Shown here in pieces: positions 34,688 through 42,457 of a stretch of DNA of 57,998 bases (position 1 is its first letter; the number at the start of each line of letters is the position of its first letter). The notes under the pieces were generated by a model, which was given only the letters and a program-made list of their open reading frames with translations, was not told the DNA's origin and did no database searches. Position numbers and translations under genes: made by a program. Source of the DNA: CAVQUE01 sp046290435 (lineage in GTDB: Bacteria > Actinomycetota > Acidimicrobiia > Acidimicrobiales > UBA8592); the NCBI GenBank assembly GCA_046290435.1, contig JBKAGO010000057.1, forward strand, positions 1 through 57,998, read 5' to 3'.

Positions 34688-34867
34688 ATGAAGGACCTGC
34701 CCGGGCTGCGCCTCCCGCCGTCGGCGACGCCGTCCCCGAAGGGCCCGCGCTACGTCTACAAGGTGATGGTCAGCCAGATGCCACGACAGTTCGAATACGT
34801 CGAGGCGGTGTCGATCGCAGAGGCCGAACGCCATGGCATCGTCGTGCTGATGGTCGGGCCGGCCTGA
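34688..34867 (+). CDS. Small protein of unknown function (59 residues)
   Basis: The frame reads MKDLPGLRLPPSATP, then KGPRYVYKVMVSQMPRQFEY, and ends IVVLMVGPA. The N-terminal third is proline-rich and the rest looks like a small alpha/beta unit. It begins 25 nt after the NTF2-like stop on the same strand, and a strong hairpin follows 34 nt after its stop, which fits the end of a two-gene transcript. No clear Shine-Dalgarno or family is seen. Confidence 0.45.
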   Translation: MKDLPGLRLPPSATPSPKGPRYVYKVMVSQMPRQFEYVEAVSIAEAERHGIVVLMVGPA

Positions 34868-34901
34868 CGCAGCGACGTCGAGAGGCGGCCGTGCTAAGGC
34901 A

Positions 34902-34938
34902 GTGCTCGCCCGAGACCGAGATGTCGGCGGGCGAGCAC
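34902..34938. terminator. Hairpin, possible bidirectional terminator
   Basis: GTGCTCGCCCG (34902-34912) pairs exactly with CGGGCGAGCAC (34928-34938) around a 15-nt loop. It lies between the end of the + strand small ORF and the end of the - strand membrane peptide gene, without a clear T-tract. Confidence 0.6.
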
Positions 34939-34949
34939 CGCTGGACGGA

Positions 34950-35120
34950 TCAGTCGGTGGGAATCACGACGCCATCGGCGGCGCCAGGCCGCTGCTCGTC
35001 CGAGTCGATCTCCGTCGTGGTACCGAAGAATCCGGCTACCCACAGCAAGAGGACGACCCCGACGACTACTGCGGCGGCGACGACCACATTTCGAGGATTG
35101 TTCACCGGCTTCCGGCTCAC
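34950..35120 (-). CDS. Single-pass membrane peptide (56 residues), coupled to the secreted protein
   Basis: The product starts VSRKPVNNPRN, has one hydrophobic helix (about residues 12-33, rich in Val/Ala/Leu) and an acidic tail with DSDEQ. GTG 35120 overlaps the TGA of the upstream secreted-protein gene (GTGTGA context), and GAGG lies 8 nt before it. A shorter start at GTG 35105 is possible. The N-in, short-tail layout suggests a membrane partner of the secreted protein (inference). No family is recognised. Confidence 0.6.
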   Translation of the reverse strand: MSRKPVNNPRNVVVAAAVVVGVVLLLWVAGFFGTTTEIDSDEQRPGAADGVVIPTD

Positions 35121-35871
35121 ACCATTCGCCTCATCCCGTCGCCCCTTATCTGGTTATTGAACGTTATTGAGCTGAAGTCGGCGGTACAGTCAACCACGCC
35201 GGAGAACCTGAACGTTGCGCCGCCGCTATAGATCCACCGTCGCTGGATCCATCCGGCAAACTCATTCTGGGTTGAACAGTGCCGCCAGTTCCAACTCCCG
35301 TTTCCCCAGAACTGGGTGTCCGGCCGCTGGGTTATCCTTCTGCCGTTGTGGCACCAGTGGTGATGCGTGATGCGTCCTTCCATGAGGGTCCAACCGAAGA
35401 TGTTCTTCTGTCTCTTCGTATACGAGGAGGTCCAGCATCCGACGCCGAGGCGGCTGCCCCAGCTTCGGGCCGTGAGCGCTCCATTCTTGCTCGAAGGTGC
35501 GCAGGAGTGTGTGGTAGTCACTTCGACTGGCGTCTGAATGATGTCCAGATCTTGCTCGGACAGCGTCGATTCGTCTCCCGCTTCGATGCGGGCACGCTGA
35601 GACAGGGCAGAACTGGCAATCCGGGCGAGGCGTTGGTTGCCGATGGATTCGAGATCATGATCAAGTGCTTCGGTCTCGGCGGAGTTCTCGCATCCGAGGA
35701 AGCGGGCACCGTCAAGAGTCGGCCCCAGGACTGAACCTGGGCTGCGGCGAGACTCTGGTCCAGATGATCCGCTTGCGCTAGCGGGAGTCGAAGCGAGCGC
35801 TGTGCCGATCAGCCAAATTGCAATTACAGCCGATGCGAGTTGCCTTGCCTTGCCTTGCCTTCTATTGGCAT
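35117..35871 (-). CDS. Secreted Trp/Cys-rich protein with out-of-frame signal peptide start
   Basis: The mature part (ending GDGMRRMV) has many Trp and paired Cys in a pattern like uncharacterised secreted actinobacterial proteins (GWTLMEGRITHHHWCHNGRR, GSWNWRHCSTQ). A signal peptide core, LASAVIAIWLIGTALAS then ASA, precedes it. The best start, ATG 35871 with AAAGGCAGG upstream, is in frame with that signal only if the AAGGC repeat has three copies; the sequence has four, so translation from it stops after 15 codons. An in-frame ATG near 35930 would give an unusually long n-region and has a poor ribosome-binding site. The gene is either phase-variable and off, frameshifted, or starts upstream. 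Confidence 0.6.
35841..35860. repeat. Pentanucleotide tract (TGCCT)4
   Basis: Four exact copies of TGCCT (AAGGC on the coding strand) lie 8 nt after the ATG, at the start of the signal-peptide region. Loss of one copy would restore the frame. Confidence 0.85.
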
Positions 35872-36015
35872 GTTGCCTGCCTTTTCGTAGGAGACACGCG
35901 GCGTGTGTCCTTTGACACAAAGTAGCGGGCATGAACTTCAGCCGCGCGGATCCCACCGACTTCGGCGATGTGCCTCGACCGAGAGAGAGGAATGGCGGTA
36001 CTCGCGGCGGCAGGG

Positions 36016-37086
36016 GGGCGGGTTCCAACGGTCGGTGCACGGTACCGGTCATGATGACCGGTGCTGTTGACAGCCACCGACCGTTGGAGAGTCCGCCGAT
36101 GCCGCATCCGTTGGGTGCAAGCGAGCGCGACACGATCAGTGTCGAGTTGAGTCGAGATCTCGCTGTCACCTTCGCCGCGATCGCTGCGCTGTTGGGGCGT
36201 GACGCGTCGACGGTCAGCCGTGAGGTCGCCCGCAACGGCGGGCGTGACGCCTACCGGCCCAGCGAAGCCCAGCGTCGTGCCGATGGGTGCCGGCGCCGAC
36301 CCAAGCCGGCGAAGCTCGACACCGATCTGGACCTGAGATCGAAGGTCACCGTGCTGCTCGTTGCTGACCATTCGCCGGTGTCGGCTGCGATCGCGGCGAG
36401 TCGCAGCTCGGGCGGATCGGTGTGCGCGGAGACGATCTACAGCGCCGTCTATGCGGGGCGTCTCGATGTCGACGCTGCGGCGTGTCTGCGGAGCCGCCGT
36501 CCCCGTCGCCGACGCCGCAACCACGGCGCCCCGAGCCCCCAAAGCCACGTACTCGGGGCCTTCAGGCCCATCGGTGAGCGGCCTGACACGATCGGCGATC
36601 GCAGCGAGTTCGGGCACTGGGAAGCCGACTTGATCATCGGTGCGTGCAACGCGTCTGCGATCGTGACCCTCAACGAACGCCTCTCGCGGACCTGCCGAAT
36701 GCTGGCGTTGCAGTCGGGCTACAGCGCCGACAACGTCGCCACCGCCCTCGACGACTGGGCTGCGACGATGCCGAACAACGAACTGATCTCGCTGACCTGG
36801 GACCGCGGATCGGAGATGGCCCGCTGGGAGAACCTCTGGGCCAAATGGGACATCGACATCTACTTCTGCGACCCGCACGCCCCCTGGCAACGCGGCGCGA
36901 ACGAACAGACCAACGGCCTGCTGCGCTGGTGCCTCCCCAAGAGCACCGACCTGTCGATCCACACCCAAGCTGACCTCGACGCGATCACCACGACCGTCAA
37001 CGCCCTGCACCGCCGCTCCCTCGCCGGCGACACCGCCGCCCAACGCTACGCTCACCTCAGCGTGCACTGACCGCTAGAACTCGCCC
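36016..37086 (+). mobile_element. IS30-family insertion sequence, apparently complete
   Basis: Imperfect 25-bp terminal inverted repeats were found: 36016-36040 (GGGCGGGTTCCAACGGTCGG...) against the reverse complement of 37062-37086, matching at about 21 of 25 positions. The single transposase ORF fills the interior, and its last codons lie inside the right repeat. AGG occurs just outside both ends and may be a 3-bp target duplication, with one unmatched G on the left. Confidence 0.75.
36099..37070 (+). CDS. IS30-family transposase
   Basis: The 323-residue protein has an N-terminal helix-turn-helix (LLGRDASTVSREVARNG) and the DDE domain: Asp in GHWEADLIIG, Asp in SLTWDRGSEMA, and Glu in HAPWQRGANEQTNGLLRW. 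The frame is intact and ends normally, so the enzyme may be active. ATG 36099 is chosen with GGAGA 8 nt upstream; the open frame extends further left through the inverted repeat. A perfect palindrome, ACCGGTCATGATGACCGGT (36042-36060), lies between the left end and the start. Confidence 0.9.
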   Translation: MPHPLGASERDTISVELSRDLAVTFAAIAALLGRDASTVSREVARNGGRDAYRPSEAQRRADGCRRRPKPAKLDTDLDLRSKVTVLLVADHSPVSAAIAASRSSGGSVCAETIYSAVYAGRLDVDAAACLRSRRPRRRRRNHGAPSPQSHVLGAFRPIGERPDTIGDRSEFGHWEADLIIGACNASAIVTLNERLSRTCRMLALQSGYSADNVATALDDWAATMPNNELISLTWDRGSEMARWENLWAKWDIDIYFCDPHAPWQRGANEQTNGLLRWCLPKSTDLSIHTQADLDAITTTVNALHRRSLAGDTAAQRYAHLSVH

Positions 37087-37292
37087 AGGCTCTGCCACAC
37101 CGGTGTCGGTCGGCGGGCTGGGTGGACCTCATTGCGGTCGCACTGCGTCTGCCGTCCGTCCGATCGTTTTTGCGGTCGATCGGCCGATTCGGGTGACCAA
37201 GGTCGTCGAGTCCGCCGATGATCAGCGATGTCAGCCATCGTGACCGACCGCCGAGGTCGAGTGCATGCGCAGACCGAGCCGTGGGCTCCTCG

Positions 37293-38108
37293 TCAGCTGC
37301 AGCGGGCGATCCAGTCGTCGATGAGTTGGCGGGCGATGCTCATGCCCGGCGGGATCATCGGCAGGTCGTCGTGGGCGAACCACTGGGCGTCGACGATCTC
37401 GTCGCCGTCGACGCAGATGTCGCCGCCGGCCCAGCGGGCATGGAAGCCCAACATCAGCGAGTTCGGGAAGGGCCATGGTTGGCTGCCGAAGTAGCTGATG
37501 TCGGCGACCTCGACGCCGGCTTCCTCGCGGATCTCGCGGTGGATGGTGTCCTCGAGGGACTCGCCTGGCTCGACGAAGCCGGCCAGCGTCGAATACATCG
37601 GGACCGGGAAGCGGCCGCCGCGTCCCAGCAGGGCCCGCCCGTCGTCGCGCTCGACCAGCACGATCACAGCGGGGGAGAGCTGGGGGTAGGCGCGGGTGCC
37701 GTCGGCGGGGCAGTGCATGGCCCGCTCGCCGGGGCTTCGCTCCATGGGGCCACCGCAGCGACCGCAGAAGCGATTGTCTCGGTGCCATGCCGCCAGTTGA
37801 GTGGCCCGGCCGGCGATGTTCCAGTGATCGTCGCGCAGGCGGCCGTGCAGCGTGCGCAGTCCGTCGAGGACATGCGAGCCGTTCAGCTCGACGTCGACGG
37901 GGAGCTCGCCCGCCCAGTAGACGGTGGTGCCCGCACGTCCGAGGACGAGATGCGGTTCGGCGCCCGACAGCCGGCGGGCCTCGTCGAGATCGAGTGGTCG
38001 AGCGGTGTCGCCGTCGGCGACGACGAGGACCGCCGAATCGCGAACGAGGAACACACCGTGGTCGCCGTCGTGGCCGGGCTCGGGTGGGTCGTGGAGCGGC
38101 TCGAACAT
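37293..38108 (-). CDS. nudC: NAD(+)/NADH diphosphatase (RNA deNADding enzyme)
   Basis: This 271-residue Nudix hydrolase cleaves NADH/NAD+ to NMN(H) and AMP and can remove NAD caps from RNA. It has the Nudix box GFVEPGESLEDTIHREIREE (from residue 177) and the NudC-specific SQPWPFPNS (209-217). The zinc ribbon keeps Cys115, Cys118 and Cys133, but the usual fourth cysteine position reads Asp (CPAD), so zinc binding may be altered. Start ATG 38108. A family C palindrome separates it from the selenoprotein gene upstream on the same strand. Confidence 0.92.
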   Translation of the reverse strand: MFEPLHDPPEPGHDGDHGVFLVRDSAVLVVADGDTARPLDLDEARRLSGAEPHLVLGRAGTTVYWAGELPVDVELNGSHVLDGLRTLHGRLRDDHWNIAGRATQLAAWHRDNRFCGRCGGPMERSPGERAMHCPADGTRAYPQLSPAVIVLVERDDGRALLGRGGRFPVPMYSTLAGFVEPGESLEDTIHREIREEAGVEVADISYFGSQPWPFPNSLMLGFHARWAGGDICVDGDEIVDAQWFAHDDLPMIPPGMSIARQLIDDWIARCS

Positions 38109-38146
38109 CGGACCTCAGCCTCGGTTGCGCGGGCGTTGGTGTCCGC

Positions 38147-38196
38147 CGAAATCTGGGACTTTGCGCGCACCTGCTGCGCGCGACGTCCCAGATATC
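38147..38196. repeat. Family C palindrome, copy 5
   Basis: CGAAATCTGGGACTTTGCGC runs to 38169 and pairs with 38174-38196 with two mismatches. It lies 16 nt after the stop of the selenoprotein gene in the direction of transcription. Confidence 0.85.
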
Positions 38197-38212
38197 GACG
38201 GAACAGGATGGG

Positions 38213-38827
38213 TCACGGGCGGGCGCCGAAGTCGGGCTTCTCGGTGCGGGTGCGCTTGAGCTCCCAGAAACCCGGCACGGTGGCGACGGCCAGTAGGCCG
38301 TCCCACAGCTGCAGCGACAGCTCGGTCGACGGCACCCTGGTGATCACGGGCCCGAACAGGGCGACCTTGTCGCCGTTGGCGTCGGCGAACGCGATGATCG
38401 GCGTGCCGACATCCTGACCGGTGAGCTTGAGGCCGGCGTCCATACGGGTACGGATCTCGGCGTCGAAGGACTCGTCGTCCATCGCCGCCGCGTGACCGGC
38501 GTCGAAGCCGACCGTAGCCAGGGCATCGGCGACCTCGTAGTCGCGGTCCTTGTCGTGATGGTTGCGGCGACCGAGCTCCCAGTAGAGCGACTCGACGCCG
38601 TCGTTGCCGTGCTCGGCGCGCACCGACTCGAGCACCCGCAGGTGCTGGTGGCTGCGCCAGACCGGGTCGTGGTAGTCGGAGTCCGGATCGGGCTCGTTCT
38701 TGAAGAACAGGCTGATCGGCTGCCAGGTGATGTTCAGGTCACGTGCGGGTTGCACTTCGTCGACGACCCAACGGGCCGTCACCCAACACCACGGTCATAT
38801 GGGGTCGATCCAGAACTCGATGTCCAT
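38213..38827 (-). CDS. Probable selenoprotein: mycothiol-dependent nitroreductase, Rv2466c-like (DsbA fold)
   Basis: From ATG 38827 the frame reads EFWIDPI, then TGA (38797-38795), then PWCWVTARWVVDEV and on to a stop at 38213, 204 residues in all. In Rv2466c the same place is FWFDPLCPWCWITSRW, so the TGA replaces the nucleophilic first Cys of CPWC. The rest matches the family to the end (DVGTPII, ALFGPVITR, FWELKRTRTE). TACGGT (38841-38836) lies 8 nt before ATG, the leaderless spacing seen across the window, which supports a start upstream of the TGA. A hairpin with G at the first loop position follows the TGA. The alternative is a Cys-to-stop mutation. A start after the TGA would delete the active site. 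Confidence 0.8.
38762..38780 (-). promoter_or_regulatory. SECIS-like hairpin after the in-frame TGA
   Basis: On the coding strand GACGGCCC (38780-38773) pairs with GGGTCGTC (38769-38762) around the loop GTT: eight pairs including one G-U. The loop begins 22 nt after the TGA, within the range described for bacterial SECIS elements, and has the expected G. Confidence 0.6.
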
Positions 38828-38878
38828 GGCGTCGCACCGTAGCCGCGTCGTCGGTGAACGCACGGTGGCCAACGGGCA

Positions 38879-39913
38879 TCAGCGGCGGGGGTCGACCAGG
38901 ACCTTCGTCTGGGTGCTGTTGCCCGACGCCAGGTCGGCGAGCGCAGCGTCGAGCTCGGCGAGCGACACGGTCTTCGAGTGCAGGGCGTCGAGGTCGACGC
39001 GGCCGTCGGCGACGTAGCCCATCGCCATCTCGAACTCCTCGTGGGTGTATCCCAGCGCAGCGGTAACGGCGATCTCCTTCATCAACCAGGCGCCGGGGCT
39101 GATCGGGGCATCGGCGACCGCGAGACCGATGAGGCACATGCGCCCGCCGCGACGAGCCAGGTCGACGGCGGTTTGCACGGTGGCGGGGACGCCGGCGCAC
39201 TCGTAGACGATGTCGGCGCCGAGCCCGTGGGTGTACTGGGCGATGAGGGCCTGGGCGTCGTCGCCTGGAGCGACCACGTCGTGGGCGCCGAGGGTGCGGG
39301 CGACCTCGCGGCGGGCCTCGCTGGGTTCGACGACGATGGTGCGGCCGGCGCCGGCGGCGAGGACCCACTGCAAGGTGGAGAGGCCGATGGGGCCGGCGCC
39401 CTGGATGACGGCGACGTCGCCCAGGCGTGGCGGCGTGGCCCGCACTGCGTGGAAGCAGATGGTGGCCGGTTCGATCTGCGCCGCCTGTTCGTCGGTGAGG
39501 GCGGGGTCGGCGTGGACGGCCCGACCGTGGTGGACGGCGAGACGAGGGGCGAAGCCGCCGTGGGGTGTGGCGTAGGGGCCTCGGCCGACGGTGGCGAGCA
39601 GCACGGTCTGGCACTTCTCCATCTGGCCGGCGTGACACGCCGCGCAGTTGCCGCACGAGGGCGGGACGGCGATGACGACACGGTCGCCCTCTGCGATGCG
39701 GCCGACGGCGCTGCCGACCGCGCTGGCGTGGCCGACCCACTCGTGACCGCAGGTGGAGGGGTTGGCCGGACCGGGGGTCTGGTATGCGTGGACGTCGGTG
39801 CCGCAGACGCCGCAGTAGGCGATGTCGACGACGATCTGGTCGTCGGTGGGGACCGGGTCGTCGAACTCCACGAGCTCGAGGGTTTCCTGGTCGGTGATCA
39901 GTGCAGCCTGCAT
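38879..39913 (-). CDS. Zinc-dependent alcohol dehydrogenase (MDR family)
   Basis: This 344-residue dehydrogenase has catalytic zinc ligands Cys37 (GVCGTD) and His57-Glu58 (CGHEWVGH). The structural zinc lobe is C87-x2-C90-x2-C93-x7-C101, and VIQGAGPIGLSTLQW is the NAD(P)-binding turn. It should oxidise an alcohol or polyol; the substrate is unknown. ATG 39913 is preferred over TTG 39931 because TAACGT lies 7 nt before it, matching the leaderless pattern. It lies upstream of the selenoprotein on the same strand, which has its own promoter. Confidence 0.9.
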   Translation of the reverse strand: MQAALITDQETLELVEFDDPVPTDDQIVVDIAYCGVCGTDVHAYQTPGPANPSTCGHEWVGHASAVGSAVGRIAEGDRVVIAVPPSCGNCAACHAGQMEKCQTVLLATVGRGPYATPHGGFAPRLAVHHGRAVHADPALTDEQAAQIEPATICFHAVRATPPRLGDVAVIQGAGPIGLSTLQWVLAAGAGRTIVVEPSEARREVARTLGAHDVVAPGDDAQALIAQYTHGLGADIVYECAGVPATVQTAVDLARRGGRMCLIGLAVADAPISPGAWLMKEIAVTAALGYTHEEFEMAMGYVADGRVDLDALHSKTVSLAELDAALADLASGNSTQTKVLVDPRR

Positions 39914-40082
39914 GTCGGCGACGTTACTCAACGACTGTCTCCGGCGCTCCGGAGCTGATCACAGGAGGCGGGGGTGCGCAGCGGGTCAGGTGAGCGAGCG
40001 GCCGAGGTGAGCGAACGACCGGGTGTCGGCGAGGCTGCCTGGGTGTCGGCCAGGCAGCAGGGATCGCCGAGTAGGCCATTGT

Positions 40083-40252
40083 TTCTGGCGCCGAAACTCG
40101 TTGCTCTGGCGACGATTTTATGCGCCGGTCTGGTCGGGCGTTGGTTCTGGCGCCGAGACGTGTTGCTGTGGTGACGATTTTCGGCGCCGGTCTGGTCGGG
40201 CGTTGGTTCTGGCGCCGAGACGTGTTGCTGTGGTGACGATTTTCGGCGCCGG
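40083..40252. repeat. Family B array, three copies
   Basis: Three units of about 48 bp with a period of ~62 bp (40083, 40143, 40206) follow the pattern TTCTGGCGCCGAAA ... GATTTTCGGCGCCGG. Arms GGCGCCGA and TCGGCGCC pair around a ~25-nt centre. The rest of 39914-40279 holds no gene. Confidence 0.85.
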
Positions 40253-40279
40253 TCCGATGACCGTGGCAGGATGCCCGCC

Positions 40280-40627
40280 ATGGTCATCGTCATCGCCACC
40301 ATCGATCTGGCCGACCCGTCCAAGATGGACGAGGTCCTCGAACAGATCACGCCCATCCAGCAGGCCACGAGGGACGACGAGCCCGGCTGCCAGACCTATG
40401 TCTTCGCCGCCGACCCCTGCGTCGAGGGGCGGCTCGTGGTGCACGAGGTCTGGGACGACGACGAGAGCCTCGTCGCTCACTTCGACCACCCGAACTACGC
40501 AGCGATGGTGGCCGTGCTCCATGGCGCCGGGACACAGAACGCACGCAACGCCAAGCATCTCGTCTCCGCCAGTTCGCCCGTCTATTCGTCGCCGGGGCGA
40601 CCTGTCATCGGCTTCCCCGACGCCTGA
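40280..40627 (+). CDS. ABM-domain (antibiotic biosynthesis monooxygenase-like) protein 1
   Basis: The 115-residue protein has the dimeric alpha/beta-barrel ABM pattern: IATIDLADPSKMDEVLEQI, ATRDDEPGCQTYVFAADP and VVHEVWDDDESLVAHFDHPN. Such proteins oxidise or degrade small aromatic or polyketide-like compounds, sometimes heme. ATG 40280 is chosen over 40271 because MVIVIATIDLADP aligns with its paralogue's start, and CAGGAT lies 7 nt before it. Its neighbour at 40750 is a clear tandem duplicate. Confidence 0.8.
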   Translation: MVIVIATIDLADPSKMDEVLEQITPIQQATRDDEPGCQTYVFAADPCVEGRLVVHEVWDDDESLVAHFDHPNYAAMVAVLHGAGTQNARNAKHLVSASSPVYSSPGRPVIGFPDA

Positions 40628-40749
40628 ATGTCGCCGGTCGACGTTCGACCTGACCTGACCTCGCTCCGGGCTCCGCGCCCGTTCCGACCCGATCTCGATC
40701 CCGAGCTCGGCCCTCGGCCGAACCAACGACAACTCCCAGGAGGAGAACC

Positions 40750-41097
40750 ATGATCATCATCGCCGGCACCATCGACCTGGCCGACCCGTCCATGCGCGAC
40801 GAGGTCATCGAGAAGGCCAAGCCACTGCAGCAGGCCACACGCGATGACGAGCCAGGATGCCTGGCCTACGTCTTCTCGGCAGACCCGTGCGTCGACGGCC
40901 GCATCGTGGTCTACGAACTGTGGGAGGACGAAGCCACCCTCGCCGCCCACTTCAAGCACGAGAACTACTTCAACATGGGCGGCATGCTGCGCGAGTCCGG
41001 CATGGCCGGCGCCGACAACAACAAGTACCGGGTCGACCTCAGCGAGCCCGTCTACGACGAGACCCACACCCCTCGCGCCGACTTCTTCACCGCCTGA
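40750..41097 (+). CDS. ABM-domain protein 2
   Basis: This 115-residue protein is alignable to ABM protein 1 along its length (IAGTIDLADPSMRDEVIEKA, ATRDDEPGCLAYVFSADP, VVYELWEDEATLAAHFKHEN), so the pair arose by tandem duplication. It has a strong CAGGAGGAG ribosome-binding site, unlike the leaderless-looking first copy, so the two may be expressed differently. Family B repeats follow the stop but do not separate the two copies. Confidence 0.82.
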   Translation: MIIIAGTIDLADPSMRDEVIEKAKPLQQATRDDEPGCLAYVFSADPCVDGRIVVYELWEDEATLAAHFKHENYFNMGGMLRESGMAGADNNKYRVDLSEPVYDETHTPRADFFTA

Positions 41098-41132
41098 TCA
41101 GCCGACTCGGGTCGACACTTCCGCACCGGCAT

Positions 41133-41243
41133 CGGTTCTGGCGCCGAAACACGTTGCTTTGGCGACGGTTTTCGGCGCCGGTCCGGTTGGCCGTGGGTTC
41201 TGGGGCCGAAACACGTTGCTCTGGCGAAGGTTTTCGGCGCCGG
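41133..41243. repeat. Family B array, two copies
   Basis: Units at 41133-41180 and 41196-41243 keep GGTTCTGGCGCCGAAAC and GGTTTTCGGCGCCGG with minor changes. The remaining sequence to 41372 shows nothing recognisable. Confidence 0.85.
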
Positions 41244-41372
41244 TGCGGGTTGGACCCTTGATCCACTGCCGGCGCCTCTCGCGCTGGGCGAGCGGCCGGG
41301 GTCGTTTCCCCGAGCGCAGGGTGGGATGTTCGAAGGGCCGTCGATGCAGTCCGGGGTTGCCGGCCGCGATGT

Positions 41373-41981
41373 TCAGGGGCTGAGGATGCGCGAGTCTCCC
41401 AGGTGGGCGGTCTCGTTGACCGACCGGACGGTGCGCACACCGGTGCTCGACGCCTGGATGCGGGTGACGCTGGCGTAGTCGGTGCGGAGCCCGAACGGGT
41501 TCTCGAACCCCAACACTCGACGCAGGAACTGCATCGTCACCATGCCGTGGCAGAAGGCCACGACCGTGCGCTTGGGGTTGGCGGCGATGACGGCCTCGAA
41601 CGCGGCGGTGACGGTGTCGGCGAACTCGTCGATGTCGACGCCGTGGTTGATGCTGTGCGGGTCGTCGATCACGGCCTGCCAGGCCTCGCCGCCCTGGGCC
41701 TTGAGCTCTTCCATCGGGATGTAGTGGTCGGCGTCCTTGTCGATCTCGGCGAGGTCATCGACGACCTCGGCCTCGATGCCGAGCGCGTCGGCCAATGGCT
41801 GTGCGGTCTGCCGGGCGCGCAACATGGGGCTGGTGACGACGTGGTCGATCGGCTCGCGCAGCAGCAGTCGGGCCGTCGCCGCCGCCTGCTCGTGACCGAT
41901 GTCGGTCAAGGGCGGGTCGGCCGAGGTCTCGGCGCCTTCCACCCGGAGGGGTCGGCCGTGTCGCACGATGATCAGGTCCAC
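41373..41981 (-). CDS. Histidine phosphatase (phosphoglycerate-mutase-like)
   Basis: The 202-residue protein begins VDLIIVRHGRP with the RHG catalytic signature (residues 8-10). It continues with PLTDIGHEQAAATARLL, VTSPMLRARQTAQPLA and VAFCHGMVTMQFL, which supplies the second catalytic His. It is a phosphatase or mutase of unknown substrate. GTG 41981 is chosen because TACACT (41995-41990) lies 8 nt upstream; the longer ATG start at 42014 falls at the edge of a family B repeat. Confidence 0.85.
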   Translation of the reverse strand: MDLIIVRHGRPLRVEGAETSADPPLTDIGHEQAAATARLLLREPIDHVVTSPMLRARQTAQPLADALGIEAEVVDDLAEIDKDADHYIPMEELKAQGGEAWQAVIDDPHSINHGVDIDEFADTVTAAFEAVIAANPKRTVVAFCHGMVTMQFLRRVLGFENPFGLRTDYASVTRIQASSTGVRTVRSVNETAHLGDSRILSP

Positions 41982-42014
41982 GGGCCGGGAGTGTAGGGCT
42001 CTGCTCGCGGTCAT

Positions 42015-42341
42015 GGTTCCGGCGCCGAAACGTGTTGCTCTGGCGACGGTTTTCGGCGCCGGTTCGGTGGGTCATGGGTTCTGGCGCCGAAACGTGTTGC
42101 TCTGGCGACGTTTCGGCCGGTTCGGTGGGTCATGGGTCCGGCGGAAACGTGTTGCCTGGCGACGTTTCGGCGCCGGTTCGGTGGGTCATCGTTCGGCGCC
42201 GAAACGTGTTGTCGGCGACGGGCGCGTCGGGTCATGTTCTGGCGAAACGTGTGCTCTGGCGACGGTTTTCGGCGCCGGTTCGGTGGGTCATGGGTTCTGG
42301 CGCCGAAACGTGTTGCTCTGGTGACGGTTTTCGGCGCCGGT
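42015..42341. repeat. Family B array, six copies (some truncated)
   Basis: Copies start near 42015, 42078, 42136, 42190, 42236 and 42294, joined by GGTTCGGTGGGTCATGGG. The first and last are complete, and the middle ones have lost part of one arm. This is the longest array in the window and fills most of 41982-42457, which holds no gene. Confidence 0.85.
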
Positions 42342-42457
42342 TCGGTGAACCTTGTCGTCGACCGACCCGGGGAGGGCATCGGGCGTCGCCCAGCCCAGGC
42401 GATGCGGTGTTGCCGGCGCCGGTGGCGTCGATGGCTTCGATGGGCCAGGCTCTCGCC

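Noticed and set aside
35869..35930. Treating the upstream in-frame ATG (~35930) as the firm start of the secreted protein
   Set aside because: It would give a roughly 30-residue n-region before the signal core and lacks a good ribosome-binding site. It was kept only as an alternative to the phase-variation reading.
36042..36060. ACCGGTCATGATGACCGGT palindrome as a chromosomal operator
   Set aside because: It lies inside the IS30 element between the left end and the transposase start, so it more likely belongs to the element.
38213..38782. Annotating the Rv2466c-like gene from the ATG after the TGA
   Set aside because: That start removes the CxxC active site and part of the first beta strand, and it has no -10 box at the usual spacing, whereas ATG 38827 has one.
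42015..42341. Regularly spaced repeats that could be a CRISPR array
   Set aside because: Units are themselves palindromes of about 48 bp with only ~14-nt, near-identical linkers, several are truncated, and no cas genes are near. Unique 30-40-nt spacers are absent.
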